Positions 23,530-35,020 of a DNA stretch of 64,000 bases are shown one piece after another. Source of the stretch: Arachis hypogaea (taxonomy: Eukaryota > Streptophyta > Magnoliopsida > Fabales > Fabaceae); assembly GCF_003086295.3 (NCBI RefSeq), contig NC_092050.1, forward strand, positions 152,836,699 to 152,900,698, written 5' to 3'. A program made the translations under genes and the position numbers. Under the pieces are notes generated by a model that had not been told where the DNA came from, searched no databases, and saw only the letters and a program-made list of their open reading frames with translations. The number at the start of each line of letters is the position of its first letter. Position 1 is the first letter of the stretch.

Positions 23530-24426
23530 TGTTTTGTTGATTTTTAGTAAATCGATAGTGGTTCGATATCTAGTGGTCTGAGAGCGAAACCTACTACTCT
23601 ATGCGAGTACTAATTTTCTAGAAGTGCATCAAAAGCGTCTTCGATTAGACTAAATTTAAAAATAAAAATAAAATAAATTTATAAATTAATAACTAAGACT
23701 TCAAAATTGAGGTTTCAAAAATTAAATAGGTAACAAATAGAAAGGATTGCAATGAAATTAAAGAGACACAATAAAAATGCCTTCAATTTTATCCAAGAAC
23801 TTCAACATAAAAGATTTAAAGGCAGAAAGATAAATTCAATAAAGAAAATAAAGAACATTTGATGAGTAAAAGTAAAATTAATTGAAATGATAAGTTTACA
23901 GAAAGAGTAAATTAAAAGAAAGAAGAAGATGGAAGGAACCCTACAGAAAATGTAACTCGATTGCAAACTCAGGGATTCGCTGGGATGTAAGAGTGCTAGA
24001 GTGTTTTTTCTGAGTAAAAGTTCCAACCCTTATTCACTAAGATTTCCTAGTATTTATAGGCTAATCTTACATAACTGCCCATTAATTCACAATTAATTAT
24101 AATTAAATATGGCATTTCAAATTCTGACGCACAGTCTCTCTTGGTAATTGTTCCCGCCGCATAGTTGTAGATATTCTCCATGATCTCCTCGTGCAATAAA
24201 AGCCATCAACTTCCCACTTCCACAACTGAATCGATCAGCTCTTTCGAAAGCCTTACTCAATTCTTCGAATCGAATTTCCTACTCGATTTGGCTTACTCGA
24301 TCAACAAAACATTCGAAATCCACATCAGCACTGATTACCTCCAACTTAAGCGTACCTTCTCGAGAAACCATACTCAACTCATTTCGATTCAACTCACTGT
24401 TATTGAAAATATTTTTTCGATCAACA
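23530..24426 (-). repeat. 3' LTR of Gypsy element 3
   Basis: 897 bp, TGTTGATCG... to ...CAAAACA on the minus strand. A purine tract (ccaagggggcaatt, 24427-24440 minus) directly precedes it as polypurine tract. It retains the TATA box (CCTATAAATA, 24051-24060). Confidence 0.85.
24051..24060 (-). promoter_or_regulatory. TATA box, present only in the 3' LTR
   Basis: CCTATAAATA on the minus strand. The matching part of the 5' LTR is deleted. Confidence 0.55.
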
Positions 24427-24767
24427 AATTGCCCCCTTGGATTAATGTGGTTGCTTTCGATATTATTATCGAACAATAAAACACTTAATCCAAAAGACAT
24501 CAGTTTTCAAATCAGTAATAATTGTCATTTAAGACTCCCCATTACCACTGATCCACTCAACACATCTCCCGAGACTTGCGCTTTCTCTTTCTACCACTTC
24601 ATCTTCTTCACGAAGTTACCTCTATTTGTGTTCCTTTTACAGTAACGGCTACAGTGATACTTTTAAATTTCACCCTTCCTTCTTTATTCGAAACTCTTGA
24701 ACTCCTTATTCTCTAAACTCCCTTCGCATCAAGAATTTCCCACAAAATCCCCAACCTTCAATTTTCC

Positions 24768-27700
24768 TTGACAATGGCTGGTTCTTCCTCTCGTGCCGTT
24801 ACTCAAGATAAGGGTAAGGGCCATGCAACAGCACCACCATCTCCACCAGCTCTTCGCATTCTTAATAAAATCAATGATGAAATCATTGATGACTCTCATC
24901 TACAAGTCAATGATACCAGGATTCTAATCCCCTTCACAATCGGTGTAGATACACACTGTTTTCTTGGGCCGATTGAAACTCTTGAAAGGGCAAACAAAAA
25001 GCTTTCTTTCTTCTCTAATGCCGAAGGAGAAGATTTATTGATAAACCAAGCTTTCAACATTTCTCACTTCATCAACCAAAAGCCTTTTCGAAACAATCCA
25101 AAAATTAAACCTCGAGGGTTTGATTTTATAACTTGGTACCAACGTCTCGAACCCACAAAGGGTGCTACTTGGGGAGCCCTAAGAATACATGAACTGTTAA
25201 GGCTTTTCCATTTTTCACTCACTACACATCCTTAGATGATTGGAGCAGTGACCTGTTTCTGGAACAGGACTACCAATAACTTCCACCTTCCTTGTGGAAT
25301 GATCGGAATGTCTTTCATTGACGTAGCTGCCATTACAGGGCTACCCATAAATTCTCCAGACTGTACCCTGACATGCAGTCTCAGCGTCAATACAATATCA
25401 TCTTCAACACCCCATACAGTGACTTCATCGCCCATAACATGGGTGTAGATGGTACAGAAATCACCGATAATGAACATGTTGCCTTCTTGTTTTACTGGTT
25501 AAATGCAGTTCTGTTCTGTTCCCGAAGCGTACAGATGTCAAAACTCTTCCTTCCCTTAGCTGCTCTTTTACATGAAGGGAAAACTCTCAAATTGGCCAAA
25601 CTTCTTCTAGGACACATTTTCGAAGAAATGAGCCTGCTTACCTGTGACTTCCGGGACAACAAAATAATCAACACAGGAGGTCCACTTTGACTTCTTCAAT
25701 TATGGTTGAATGCCATTTTCGAAAACTACATGATAAAACTTGTAAAGGGAAACATTGATAAACAACACATCGAGGGTTTTCGTTTGTCTGATTACAAACC
25801 CAATTTCGCAAACACCCAATCGGATGAAGACAAATTTTGGGTTGTCTTTTCTCTTTTCCATTCTTGCAGAAATTTTGATAATGATCAACTCAATTTCACT
25901 CCTTTTTTGCGCCGCAACTGCGGTCCTACCTGGCTCGATCGTTTGCTCTTTCCAAACACTGATGAAGAAAGCGAACTTGCAAATCGAACTTGGGCACATC
26001 TATTGGTTGTTCAAGTAATACCAATAGGGCTGCCACAATACAAGAAGGAAAGGTTCAAAATAACCTTGTATGCTCCTCATTTGATTGTAAGACAATTGGG
26101 ATTCTCTCAGGCTATCCCAACTCCTCAACCTCGACACAGTGAGCCGTTCTTTCAAATTACTCTGACCTCTCAGAAAGATTTTAACACTTGTCTCTTAAAA
26201 AATAAAAAACAAAGAGACCGCTTCAACTTCTTGATTTATGAGCGCAGTTCATTTATCACCAAATCCTGCCTTGAGTGGTGGACTGCTTATTACTCAAGGT
26301 ATACTCGTACCTTTGAAGACATCCAACAAACTGCTATTCGAACAGTTGTTACTGAAAGTTCTCCAAAAAGGGCACACAAAAGGAGAGTTGAAGTTGCTCG
26401 TCCACCACCACATAAAATCAGAAGGACCCCACTAGAACTTCTCGCAGAGTAATTCTTCTATTTATAACTCTACTTTCAAATTCGAAATATCCCTCAAATA
26501 CTTCTATTATACATTTTTAAAACATAATTAACTCTGGAATTTTAACAGCTAGTTTTACAATCATCAAGCGAAAGCGCTGATGAAAGTGAACCGACCAACA
26601 AGGATTCTCTCGCTGCTTCCTCTTAGTCGAAAGATGTAGCCGATTCTGATCCCGGCACTCAGCTAATACTAAGGTCCAGAATTCCTCAGGTAACACACTC
26701 ATCAATATCCAATTCTTACTTAGTTTAAAAACGAATCTTAAACTCATAATTGTGTACCTTTTATATTAGCCTATTAATGTTGCCCAGGCAGCTTCTTCCA
26801 CTGGAGCTCCCGATCAACCAATCCCTCAGCAACAAAATGACCCAGAGCATTCTACATCACATGATTCAATTCAATTCACAGGATCCCTGCAATTAATTCC
26901 TGCTGCTCGACCACCTCTTCATCACACAACATAAGTGATTGATCTGATAGAAAATCCCCTGCAGCATTCTCCAGAAGAGACTCATAGACTTGAATCAACT
27001 TCACTAAACAATCAAGCTGCCTTTACTGAAGAGAACCAAGTGGTTCCAGACTCCGATTCTACTTCTAAAGCCGCTGACACCACTAATTCAGATTCTTTTC
27101 GATCCAAGGTTTTTGAAACCCCTCCAGAATTACAAACTGATCCTTCACTCCAGACCCCTCCGAGACCAAGACCAGGGACATCAAATATTCCTACCACTCC
27201 AACTAGTGCTACCTTGGATGACCTGATTTCTATTTTGAATAAAATTATCCAAGAAAACAAAGTACCAGTTCCTGTTCCAACAATTTCAAGGCTTGCCACA
27301 TCAAGACCTCCAATCAAATTAGAACCTGATACTCGGGAACAACTTCGATCATTCATCAAACTTTTGGATCATCCACCTACTTCATGGGTTAATGATCCAA
27401 TCCTCAACAAACTCCTGGAGGATTGCTTGAATTCTTCTCTTGAATTCCCAACCAACACACCATATTCTGCTTCAATCCAAGAATTCAAACAACTTCACAG
27501 TGATAGCGTTGCATATCAATTTCAACTTCAGGAAACCAAAAATGAAGAAGCTACAGCCAAATCTAAAATAGAAAACTGCCTTGCAACTGCTCAACCAATC
27601 CAATCCTCTCGTGAAGAATTTGATGTGAGAATTCTCATGCTATTTCTGTTCAGGCTTTTCATGATCAAGAAGAAGCAAGACTCGAAGCAGAATTGGCTCA

Positions 27701-27960
27701 ACTTCAAGAACAACTTGCCACCATACGCCAAGATCGAGCCACCCTAGCCAAACCTCTGGCTGCAGCCCAACAAGAATAACATCTCCTTATCTAGAAACTT
27801 GTCTTAATCAACACCGAGCAGAGAGAATATGAAAAACAATTCGAGAAAATTCAAACTGACAAGTTCAAACAGATTGAAATGCTCACGATTCTGGAAAACA
27901 AAAGGACAAAGTTGTGCTCTGATTTAGCAAAACTATTGGCATCTTGAACTCCTTTTTATT
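24768..27960 (+). pseudogene. Antisense additional ORF with plant mobile domain, broken
   Basis: Reads opposite to pol. The N-terminal part (24768-25235) stops at TAG 25233-25235; the same frame continues with WNRTTNNFHLPCGMIGMSF, typical of the plant mobile domain (PMD). A one-base shift near 25365 moves the frame; 25373-25690 (QRQYNIIFNTPYSDFIAHNM, then LNAVLFCSRSVQMSKLFLP) ends at a TGA where the family would have Trp, and 25706-26452 completes the domain up to PLELLAE. Further Pro/Ser/Thr-rich and Gln/Glu coiled-coil coding sequence (26935-27747, and frameshifted remnants to about 27945) may be a second exon after an intron near 26453-26770. PMD proteins occur both in transposons and in domesticated silencing-related plant genes; this copy cannot make a full protein. 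Confidence 0.75.
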
Positions 27961-28016
27961 TCTATTTTACTTTTGTAATGATTTCCTCCTTTTCTGAACT
28001 TATGCCTGTTGAATTT

Positions 28017-29045
28017 CTATATTTGCCAGCAATAGAAATATTTCAGATATTTCCCATTAATCAAATTAACCACTTTTCCTGACTCGATGTCTTTAATCTG
28101 ATAGACATTTCCAGAAAATATCCCTATCACTTGAAAGGGACCTTCCCAGTTATGAGACCATTTACCAAGAAATTTCGATTTCTTTTCCATTGGTAAAATA
28201 ACTTTCAAAACTAACTCACCTATCTCGAAAGATTTCTCCTTAATTCGACGATTATAACTTCGAGCAATACTTTGTTTTTGTCGAATTACATTATCAAGTG
28301 CCAGGATTCGCTCTGAATCTAGCTCATTTAATTCATCAAACATTGCATTCCAATAGTCATCGAATGGCAACTCACTCTACTTCGATACTCTTAGGGTATT
28401 CAAATTAATTTCCAATGATAATACTGCATCATGACCATATACCAACTTATAAGGTGAGGTTCCTGTCGAACCTCTTGGTGAATTCCGATAAGCCCATAAC
28501 ACTTGACTTAAAGTCTCATGCCATGTTTGAGGTTTATTCCCGATATGCTTTTTAATCAAACCAATCAATATCTTATTTGCTGCCTCCACTTACCCATTAG
28601 CCTCTGCATAATAAGGAGTTGAAGTAACCATACTAATGTTTCTTGAAGCCGTAAAATTTTTAATTCGCTGGCCAGTAAACATAGTTCCTTGGTTAGTACT
28701 TAACGTCTGAGGAATTCTAAATCGATGAATAATATTTTCCTCGACAAAATTAATTATCTCCGTTTGACCAACTTCTACCAAAGGAACTGCTTCAATCCAT
28801 TTTGTGAAATAATCAATAGCCACTAAAATAAATTTGTGCTGCTTCGATGAAGGGAGGGTGATTCAATCCAATCAGATCTAAAGTGCAACCTCTAAATGGC
28901 CATGGCTTTATTATCGAATGCAATTCAGCCGCAGAAATCTGTTGTATCGAACCATATTTCTGACATTCTTAACATGCCTTCGCATAATCAATACAATCTT
29001 TTATCATAGATGGCCAAAATACATGATTGCGATATAACACGCATC
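28017..29045 (-). pseudogene. Gypsy integrase of element 3, broken
   Basis: Pieces in order on the minus strand: core start AIDYFTKWIEAVPL (28823 down), the motif STNQGTMFTG where the second catalytic Asp is replaced by Asn (codon at 28692-28694), then YYAEANG followed by TAA (28590-28592) where Gln is expected, then VEAANKILIGL with the catalytic Glu and the block QVLWAYRNSPRGSTGTSPYK (28589-28377), and the C-terminal domain WEGPFQVIGIFSGNVYQIKD (28370-28017). Frames break near 28830-29045 and near 28375. It is inactive twice over: a changed active site and nonsense codon. Confidence 0.8.
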
Positions 29046-31613
29046 TCATTTTTTTCCTGCCTGATGAGCACCACATATTCCATTATGAACTTCACCCAAA
29101 GCAATGTTTTGATCTTCTCGACTCAAACATCTCAACAAACTTCCATTGATCCCTTTTTTGTATAACTCATCAGCCAATAAAATGAAGTTCATTGCTTGCA
29201 GCTTTAGTTTTCTATCAACTGCAGTATTGGGATCTTTCAAATACCGAGCAATAGGTTTTCTCCAATCAGAATTCTCCCATTCATCCATGCATAACACCTC
29301 TCTCTCATTTGCTGGTATTAAAATTTGATGGATACTAGATAATTTCTTAATAGTTTTCGGACCAATCCGATACTTCGAAGCAATTTGGGCTAACTCATTA
29401 GCAATCTCATTATGAATTCGAGGGATATGCACCAAAGAAACTTTTCGAAAAGACGTCAATAACTCCCAAGCAGTTACTAAATATTTTTGTAACGTCTTAT
29501 TATTACACTTAAACTCCTTCGACAACTGCTTTAAAACTAACTGTGAATCCCCCAGAATTTGAACTTCTAAAACTCCTTTGTCGATTAAAATTTCTAGACC
29601 CAAAATCAAAGCCTCATATTCGGCTACATTATTGGAACAAGGATACTTTAATTCGAACAAGGATTCTGATGGAATACCCTCTGGCGAGATAATGAGGATT
29701 CTAACCCCCGCACCATCTTTATGTTTGGATCCATCGAAATACAATTTCCAATAATTGACTTCTACATCAACTATATTTGCCCCCTGGTCATTCAGATCTT
29801 TTGAATTGTCTACAAGAAAATCTGCAATGACCTGTCCTTTCACAGTCTTAGCCGGGACATATTGTAAATCAAATTCCGTCAATGCCAGTATCCATTTTCC
29901 CAAACGTCCTCTTAACATAGGAAAACTTAGCATATATTTAATAAGATCGGTTTGTGCTATTACTTTCACCGATTTAGCCACCATGTAACATTTTAACTTC
30001 ATACAAGCATGATATAGTGACAAGCATAATTTTTCAATCGGGGAATACCTTGTCTCGATATCAGTTAGAACTCGACTAAGGTAATAAACCGCCCGTTCAT
30101 GCCCATTTTCATCGTCTTGGGCTAACATACACCCTATAGTGTTTTCAGATGCTGCAATATATAATTTTAAAGGTTCAGATGGACGTACATTCGCCATAAT
30201 TGGAGCTTTTGATAAATATGACTTAATCGAATCAAACGCCGATTGATGTTCTATGGTCCATTCAAATGTTGAACCATTCTTTAATTTCACCAAAGGCACG
30301 AATACCCTAGTTCGATTCGAAAGATTCGAGATGAATCTCTTAAGGTAATTCACTTTTTCTAAAAACGATTGCACTTCTTTTTTCGATTTGGATGCTGACA
30401 ATGCTAATATCGCATCTGCTTTATTTTTATCAATAGCTACCCCCTTTTTATGAACAACAAAGCCTAAGAAGTTTCCTGCCGATATCCTGAAAGCACATTT
30501 CAAAGGATTTATTTTTAATCCTTTCTTCCTCATAGTAAGGAATGCTTTTCTTAAATGGTCTATATGCTGACCCACAGAAATCGATTTTACCATCACATCA
30601 TCGATATACACCTCCATAAACTTCCCAATAAACTCATGAAAAATGGCATTCATGGCACGCTGATATGTTGCCCCAGCATTCTTCAAACCAAAAGGCATAA
30701 CCACCCACTCATACGTACCTAAAGCCCCAGGACAACGAAAAGTAGTTTTAGCCACGTCATCTTCCGCAATAAAGATTTGGTTATATCCAGAATAACCGTC
30801 CATGAAACTAAGAATTTCATTTCCTACTGCAGAATCAATTAACATGTCTGCAATCGGCATAAAATATTCATCCTTTGGGGTGGCATTATTTAAATCTCGA
30901 AAATCGATACACACCCTTAACTTCCTATTTTTCTTCATCACAGGAACAATATTCGATACCCACTCCACATAACGTGCAGTTCGAATAAATTTTGCTTTGA
31001 TCAAGCATTTTATTTCTTCTTTTATCTTCACATTGATTTCAGGAGTAAAACGTCTTGGGGTTTGCTTCACAGGTCGAGCGTTGGGCTTTAATGCTAATCG
31101 ATGTTCTATTAATGAACGATCGAGACCAGGCATTTCATGGTAATCCCACGCAAAGCAATCTTTAAACTCATGTAAAAAATTGAAAAGGTCAGTTCGAAAA
31201 GGATCAATAAGATCTTTACATATATATGTAATTCGAACGTCATCATGAGTCCCCAAATTAATTTGTTCTAAATGATCCTGAGATTCGAACCCTTTATAGT
31301 AATCATCCTCTTTAATTGAATATTTTTCAAATCCCAAACGCTCTAAATCATAAATACAATCGAAAGTAAAATCAATAGAATTATGAGAAATAGAAGAAAC
31401 TTCATCATTACTATTCTTATTTTCTACACAATGGGCCTCTGCTATTAAATCGGCAGTCCGGCTCACATCATGAGTTTCATTACAAGAAATAGGAAAATCA
31501 TAACTAAATTTGACTAGAAGCATCGAATCAAACATACTACCATTAATAAATTTACTAATCCTATCCGATTCAACTTCATCAGAAGAATCATCTTTATTTT
31601 CTAATAACTGCAA
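29046..31613 (-). CDS. Gypsy reverse transcriptase-RNase H frame, element 3
   Basis: 855 codons without a stop. RT blocks: RKLRVCIDFRDLNNATPKDE, then SFMDGYSGYNQI (first catalytic Asp), PFGLKNAGATYQRAMN and the YIDDVMVKS active site near residue 335. The RT thumb and connection follow (FLGFVVHKKGV), then RNase H starting LYFDGSKHKDGAG near residue 625 and DSQLVLKQLSKEF. The end carries the first His residues of the integrase zinc finger (EVHNGICGAHQAGKK) and then the frame stops. The start ATG is only the first Met of the frame; in the living element this would be part of a longer polyprotein. Its openness contrasts with the broken gag and integrase on either side. Confidence 0.8.
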   Translation of the reverse strand: MQLLENKDDSSDEVESDRISKFINGSMFDSMLLVKFSYDFPISCNETHDVSRTADLIAEAHCVENKNSNDEVSSISHNSIDFTFDCIYDLERLGFEKYSIKEDDYYKGFESQDHLEQINLGTHDDVRITYICKDLIDPFRTDLFNFLHEFKDCFAWDYHEMPGLDRSLIEHRLALKPNARPVKQTPRRFTPEINVKIKEEIKCLIKAKFIRTARYVEWVSNIVPVMKKNRKLRVCIDFRDLNNATPKDEYFMPIADMLIDSAVGNEILSFMDGYSGYNQIFIAEDDVAKTTFRCPGALGTYEWVVMPFGLKNAGATYQRAMNAIFHEFIGKFMEVYIDDVMVKSISVGQHIDHLRKAFLTMRKKGLKINPLKCAFRISAGNFLGFVVHKKGVAIDKNKADAILALSASKSKKEVQSFLEKVNYLKRFISNLSNRTRVFVPLVKLKNGSTFEWTIEHQSAFDSIKSYLSKAPIMANVRPSEPLKLYIAASENTIGCMLAQDDENGHERAVYYLSRVLTDIETRYSPIEKLCLSLYHACMKLKCYMVAKSVKVIAQTDLIKYMLSFPMLRGRLGKWILALTEFDLQYVPAKTVKGQVIADFLVDNSKDLNDQGANIVDVEVNYWKLYFDGSKHKDGAGVRILIISPEGIPSESLFELKYPCSNNVAEYEALILGLEILIDKGVLEVQILGDSQLVLKQLSKEFKCNNKTLQKYLVTAWELLTSFRKVSLVHIPRIHNEIANELAQIASKYRIGPKTIKKLSSIHQILIPANEREVLCMDEWENSDWRKPIARYLKDPNTAVDRKLKLQAMNFILLADELYKKGINGSLLRCLSREDQNIALGEVHNGICGAHQAGKK

Positions 31614-31633
31614 ATTACTTAAATAATTTTATA

Positions 31634-33230
31634 ATGTTACCAGGTAGTCAGAAACTTCCTCAACCTGGTCCATGGAGCAATCCTTTCCAAGTCTTCAAGA
31701 GGAGCAATCCCAACCAGTTGGTTCAAAGTCCAACACTGGATAATGCATCTTCATCGAAAGGCCTTCCGAGGACAAGTAGCACCCTTCACAATTATAAGGA
31801 CTTAGTGATCGATCAACATCCAAGGGCTTTAACTTATGATTATAAATCTTCAAATCGACATGCATTTGTTCGACTTATAAATTCGAATCTGCCTTGACGG
31901 TTTCAGGTTTACCCTCACTGGTCCATAGAAGAACACTTTGATGCACAGTAGAAGGCACAGCTCCCACACCGTGTATCCAATCTCGCCCCAATAAAAGCGT
32001 TATAACTCGCTTTCGAAGGGACCACTACGAAGACAGTGTTACGCTCAGATGAGCCAACCTTTACAGTCAGAGTCACCAATCCCCTGGCTAGAGTTGAAGC
32101 CCCACTAAAATCTGTCATAGCAATATTCGTAGGGACTAAATGGTCCGGATGCTTCCCTACTTTAATTAGCATCCTTTCTGGCAGCAGACTAATTGCAGCA
32201 CCACCGTCAATCAAGACCTTATTCACTTTTATCCCACTCAGAGTAGTTGTTATGTAGAGTGGCGAAGGTGAGACATTTGCTTCTCAGTAGGGCGTAAAAA
32301 GTAGCTTGGCTCATCCTCGATTCGAATGAAGGAAAAAGCTTCCTCATCCTCCGAATCATAATCCACATCAGGATCTCCTTCATATTCCCCCAAATACTCA
32401 GTGGGAATGATCGATATCGTCCCAACCATGTCATCATTGCCCTCATCGAAATATTCCTCATCCACATCAACATCTTTATGTTTTTCATCTTCTGAGGGCT
32501 GGGCTATTGCCTTGCCCTTTTCCATCTTGGCAGGTAATGGAATCTCTTTAGGATAAGTTTCCCCATCGGAAGGAAAGACTATTCTTGAATGCACAGAGGG
32601 CGTTGCCCCCTTGCTTAATTCCTTACCTGTCTCAACTGAAAGTTTCTTATTCTGATTGAAACTTCTCCTTCCTCCTCTTCCTCGGGGAAAACCCCAGGCA
32701 CGGCCTCGATAATAAGCATACTGATTCCGAGAAGGTGCTCGATGCCCCCACTGAGGATTACGCCGATATAAATGATCACGTCTCTGGAATTCCTGACAAT
32801 TCTTGATCCACTGGACACCTATAGCCTGAGAACGGCTTAAAGGTGCACTTACATTCTCTTGAGGGGTATTCAAACTAGAACCCTCTATACGCCTGAGTGG
32901 CTGCCTTTGACGGGCCTGTTCTTCCCTATGAGCCAACTCTTTCTTCATCCTTTCTTTTTCAAAGATTGCTGCCGCTTCAGTATCAAAAACAGCATTACAC
33001 CGCGGACACAGAGATACGTCCCGGTCTTTGATCTTCTGCTAAACTAAGAAGTCCAGCAAACCGTCCCCTGTTCTAGGATATATCGATCTGACCTGTGACT
33101 CAAAATCATCGAGAGCCACATCAAAATCGTAGGACATGCCCACCATGTTTACTCCAAAGCAAGGTTCAATATAACTGGCCTCAACTTCGAAGGGATCTAT
33201 ATCAACCTTCATTTTTTTTGCCATCATCAA
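31634..33230 (-). pseudogene. Gag C-terminal / protease region of element 3, broken
   Basis: Minus-strand fragments 33230-33039, 32948-32250 and 32226-31915 are in related order. The middle one is Arg/Gly-rich then acidic (RGRAWGFPRGRGGRRSFNQ). The last shows the protease motif VLIDGGAAISLLPERM followed by the flap-like region (GLVTLTVKVGSSERNTVFVV), and then goes out of frame after SYNAFIGA. A stop lies at about 33041 after GDGLLDFLV and another near 32250. A protease with a DGGA active site is usual for this lineage. Confidence 0.7.
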
Positions 33231-34999
33231 ATTTCAATCGCCCCTCCATTATCGCCTCTTGAATCAAGTCCCTGAAATGGACGCAACTATTAGTCGAATG
33301 ACTTGTTGCTTGATGAAACTTACAATAAGGCTTTCCTTTTAAATCTTTCACAGAAAGCAAAGTTTTACCCTCAGGTAAAATTAACTGTTTATCTTTAAGC
33401 AACACATCAAAAATATGATCAGATTTTGAAATATCAAAACTGTACTTTTTTCCACTTTTTAGTTTTGAATCATTCGACTTTTTATTACTTGGCAATTTCT
33501 TCAACAAAGAACAAACATAAGGAGGGCCTTTCTTAAGTTCGGCCAAATCGATTTCTGTTTCCAAATTGAATTCTTCTTCGGAAGACTCCATTGTTACATA
33601 AGCAACCTTCTCTTTTCGAGTAAAAGGTTTACTCTTCGATCTTTGTTCACTCCTGTATTTCTCTTTTTCTCTTTTCATAAGTTCGGTCTGTCGAACTTTT
33701 TTAGCCAGATGGGCCAAATCGGGAATATGCACATTAAGCAGTTTTCTATGCATATAGAACCCCAAGCCCATAATTGCTATTTTTACTATCTCATTCTCAG
33801 GTAATGACATATAGCATCTACTTCTAGCATTTTTGAAACGTATTAAATAATCATCAATGGTCTCACCATCTTCACGTTTCAAAGCCACTAAATCAGTAAC
33901 TGCTACGTTCATTTCACCTCGATAGAACTGAGCGTGAAAGGTAGTTTCTAACTGATTCCATGTTGTAATCGAATTTGGTCTAAGATTCAAAAACCAAGTA
34001 AATGCATTCTTTGTCAATGATGAAGAAAAAATTTCATTTTTAAATTTTTATCATTAGCTAAATTCCCGATTTCGACCAAATAACAAGCAACATGTTCAGT
34101 AGTTGATTCTCCAACTTCACAAGTAAATTTTGTGGTTATTTTTGGGATTTTCACCCCTCTTGGCACTTCAGCCATTTGAACCACTTGGGAAAAAGCGAAC
34201 ACAAAATATGGTTGATTCATAAAACTAACATTTAGCCCAACCCGATTTAACACTTCTTCAATAATTCTAGCAACTTGATAGCAATTACCACGCAATCCGG
34301 CCAGATAGTCATAAGCATTTTGACCTCGGAGAACCACACGAGGATTTTCTCGATTCAGAATCTGGTTTCATTTTGAAAAATATTTTCCATTCCTTCGTTA
34401 TTTTCCCTGGTATTATGCCTCTCACCTTCATCATAATCAACAATTCGAGCAATTCTTTCAACTTGTCTAGCAAGACGCTCAAATCTTGATTCATGATCGG
34501 CCATCATGGGATTCAGAATTGTAGTCATTTGCTGAGTCAATAAATTAACCAGGTCATGGTGACTCTCCTCCACTTGTTGTCGATATACTGCCATCGAATT
34601 CACAAAATTCGAAGTGGAGCCCACATGATAATCACGAGAATACTCGGAATGTTGTGGGTTTTGAGCATTATTCGCTCCATTTACATTCCCAAAATGGACG
34701 TGCGGCATAAAACCACCCACCGGTGGGGTATAACCAGGAGGAAGACCATAAGGAGGCCAACCAGCAGTTAACAGAGGTTGATATGGTAACACAAGACCGC
34801 GTGGACGAGTATTACGTCCAATATTTCTAGTTTGAATAGTCGTAACGACTATACTTTCAGTCCCAATTGCACCTTCCGAACGTGAAGACACGTCGACTTG
34901 TTGCATGAAAATCGGTATGCTATCATTGGTGGATGAACCACCATTCACATTTGATAACTCATCATCCATGTGAATGATCTTCCCACTTCGTAATCGCAT
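33202..34999 (-). pseudogene. Gag of element 3, frameshifted
   Basis: The likely start is ATG 34999 (MRLRSGKIIHM), 2-3 bases beyond the primer site region; the frame Met at 35041 lies in the LTR. The frame shifts near 34340 and again near 34015, so gag is in three pieces (to 34355, 34337-34014 and 34017-33202). The third piece has the gag core (AFTWFLNLRPNSITTWNQLE, then FYRGEMNVAVTDLVALKRED) and a His/Cys cluster (CKFHQATSHSTNSCVHFRDL) near its end. Confidence 0.75.
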
Positions 35000-35017
35000 A
35001 CCCCACCGGGCGTGCCA
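35000..35017 (-). other. Primer-binding site of element 3
   Basis: TGGCACGCCCGGTGGGGT on the minus strand, three bases after the 5' LTR end. It starts with TGG as complement of a tRNA CCA end; I cannot name the tRNA with certainty. Confidence 0.6.
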
Positions 35018-35020
35018 ATT

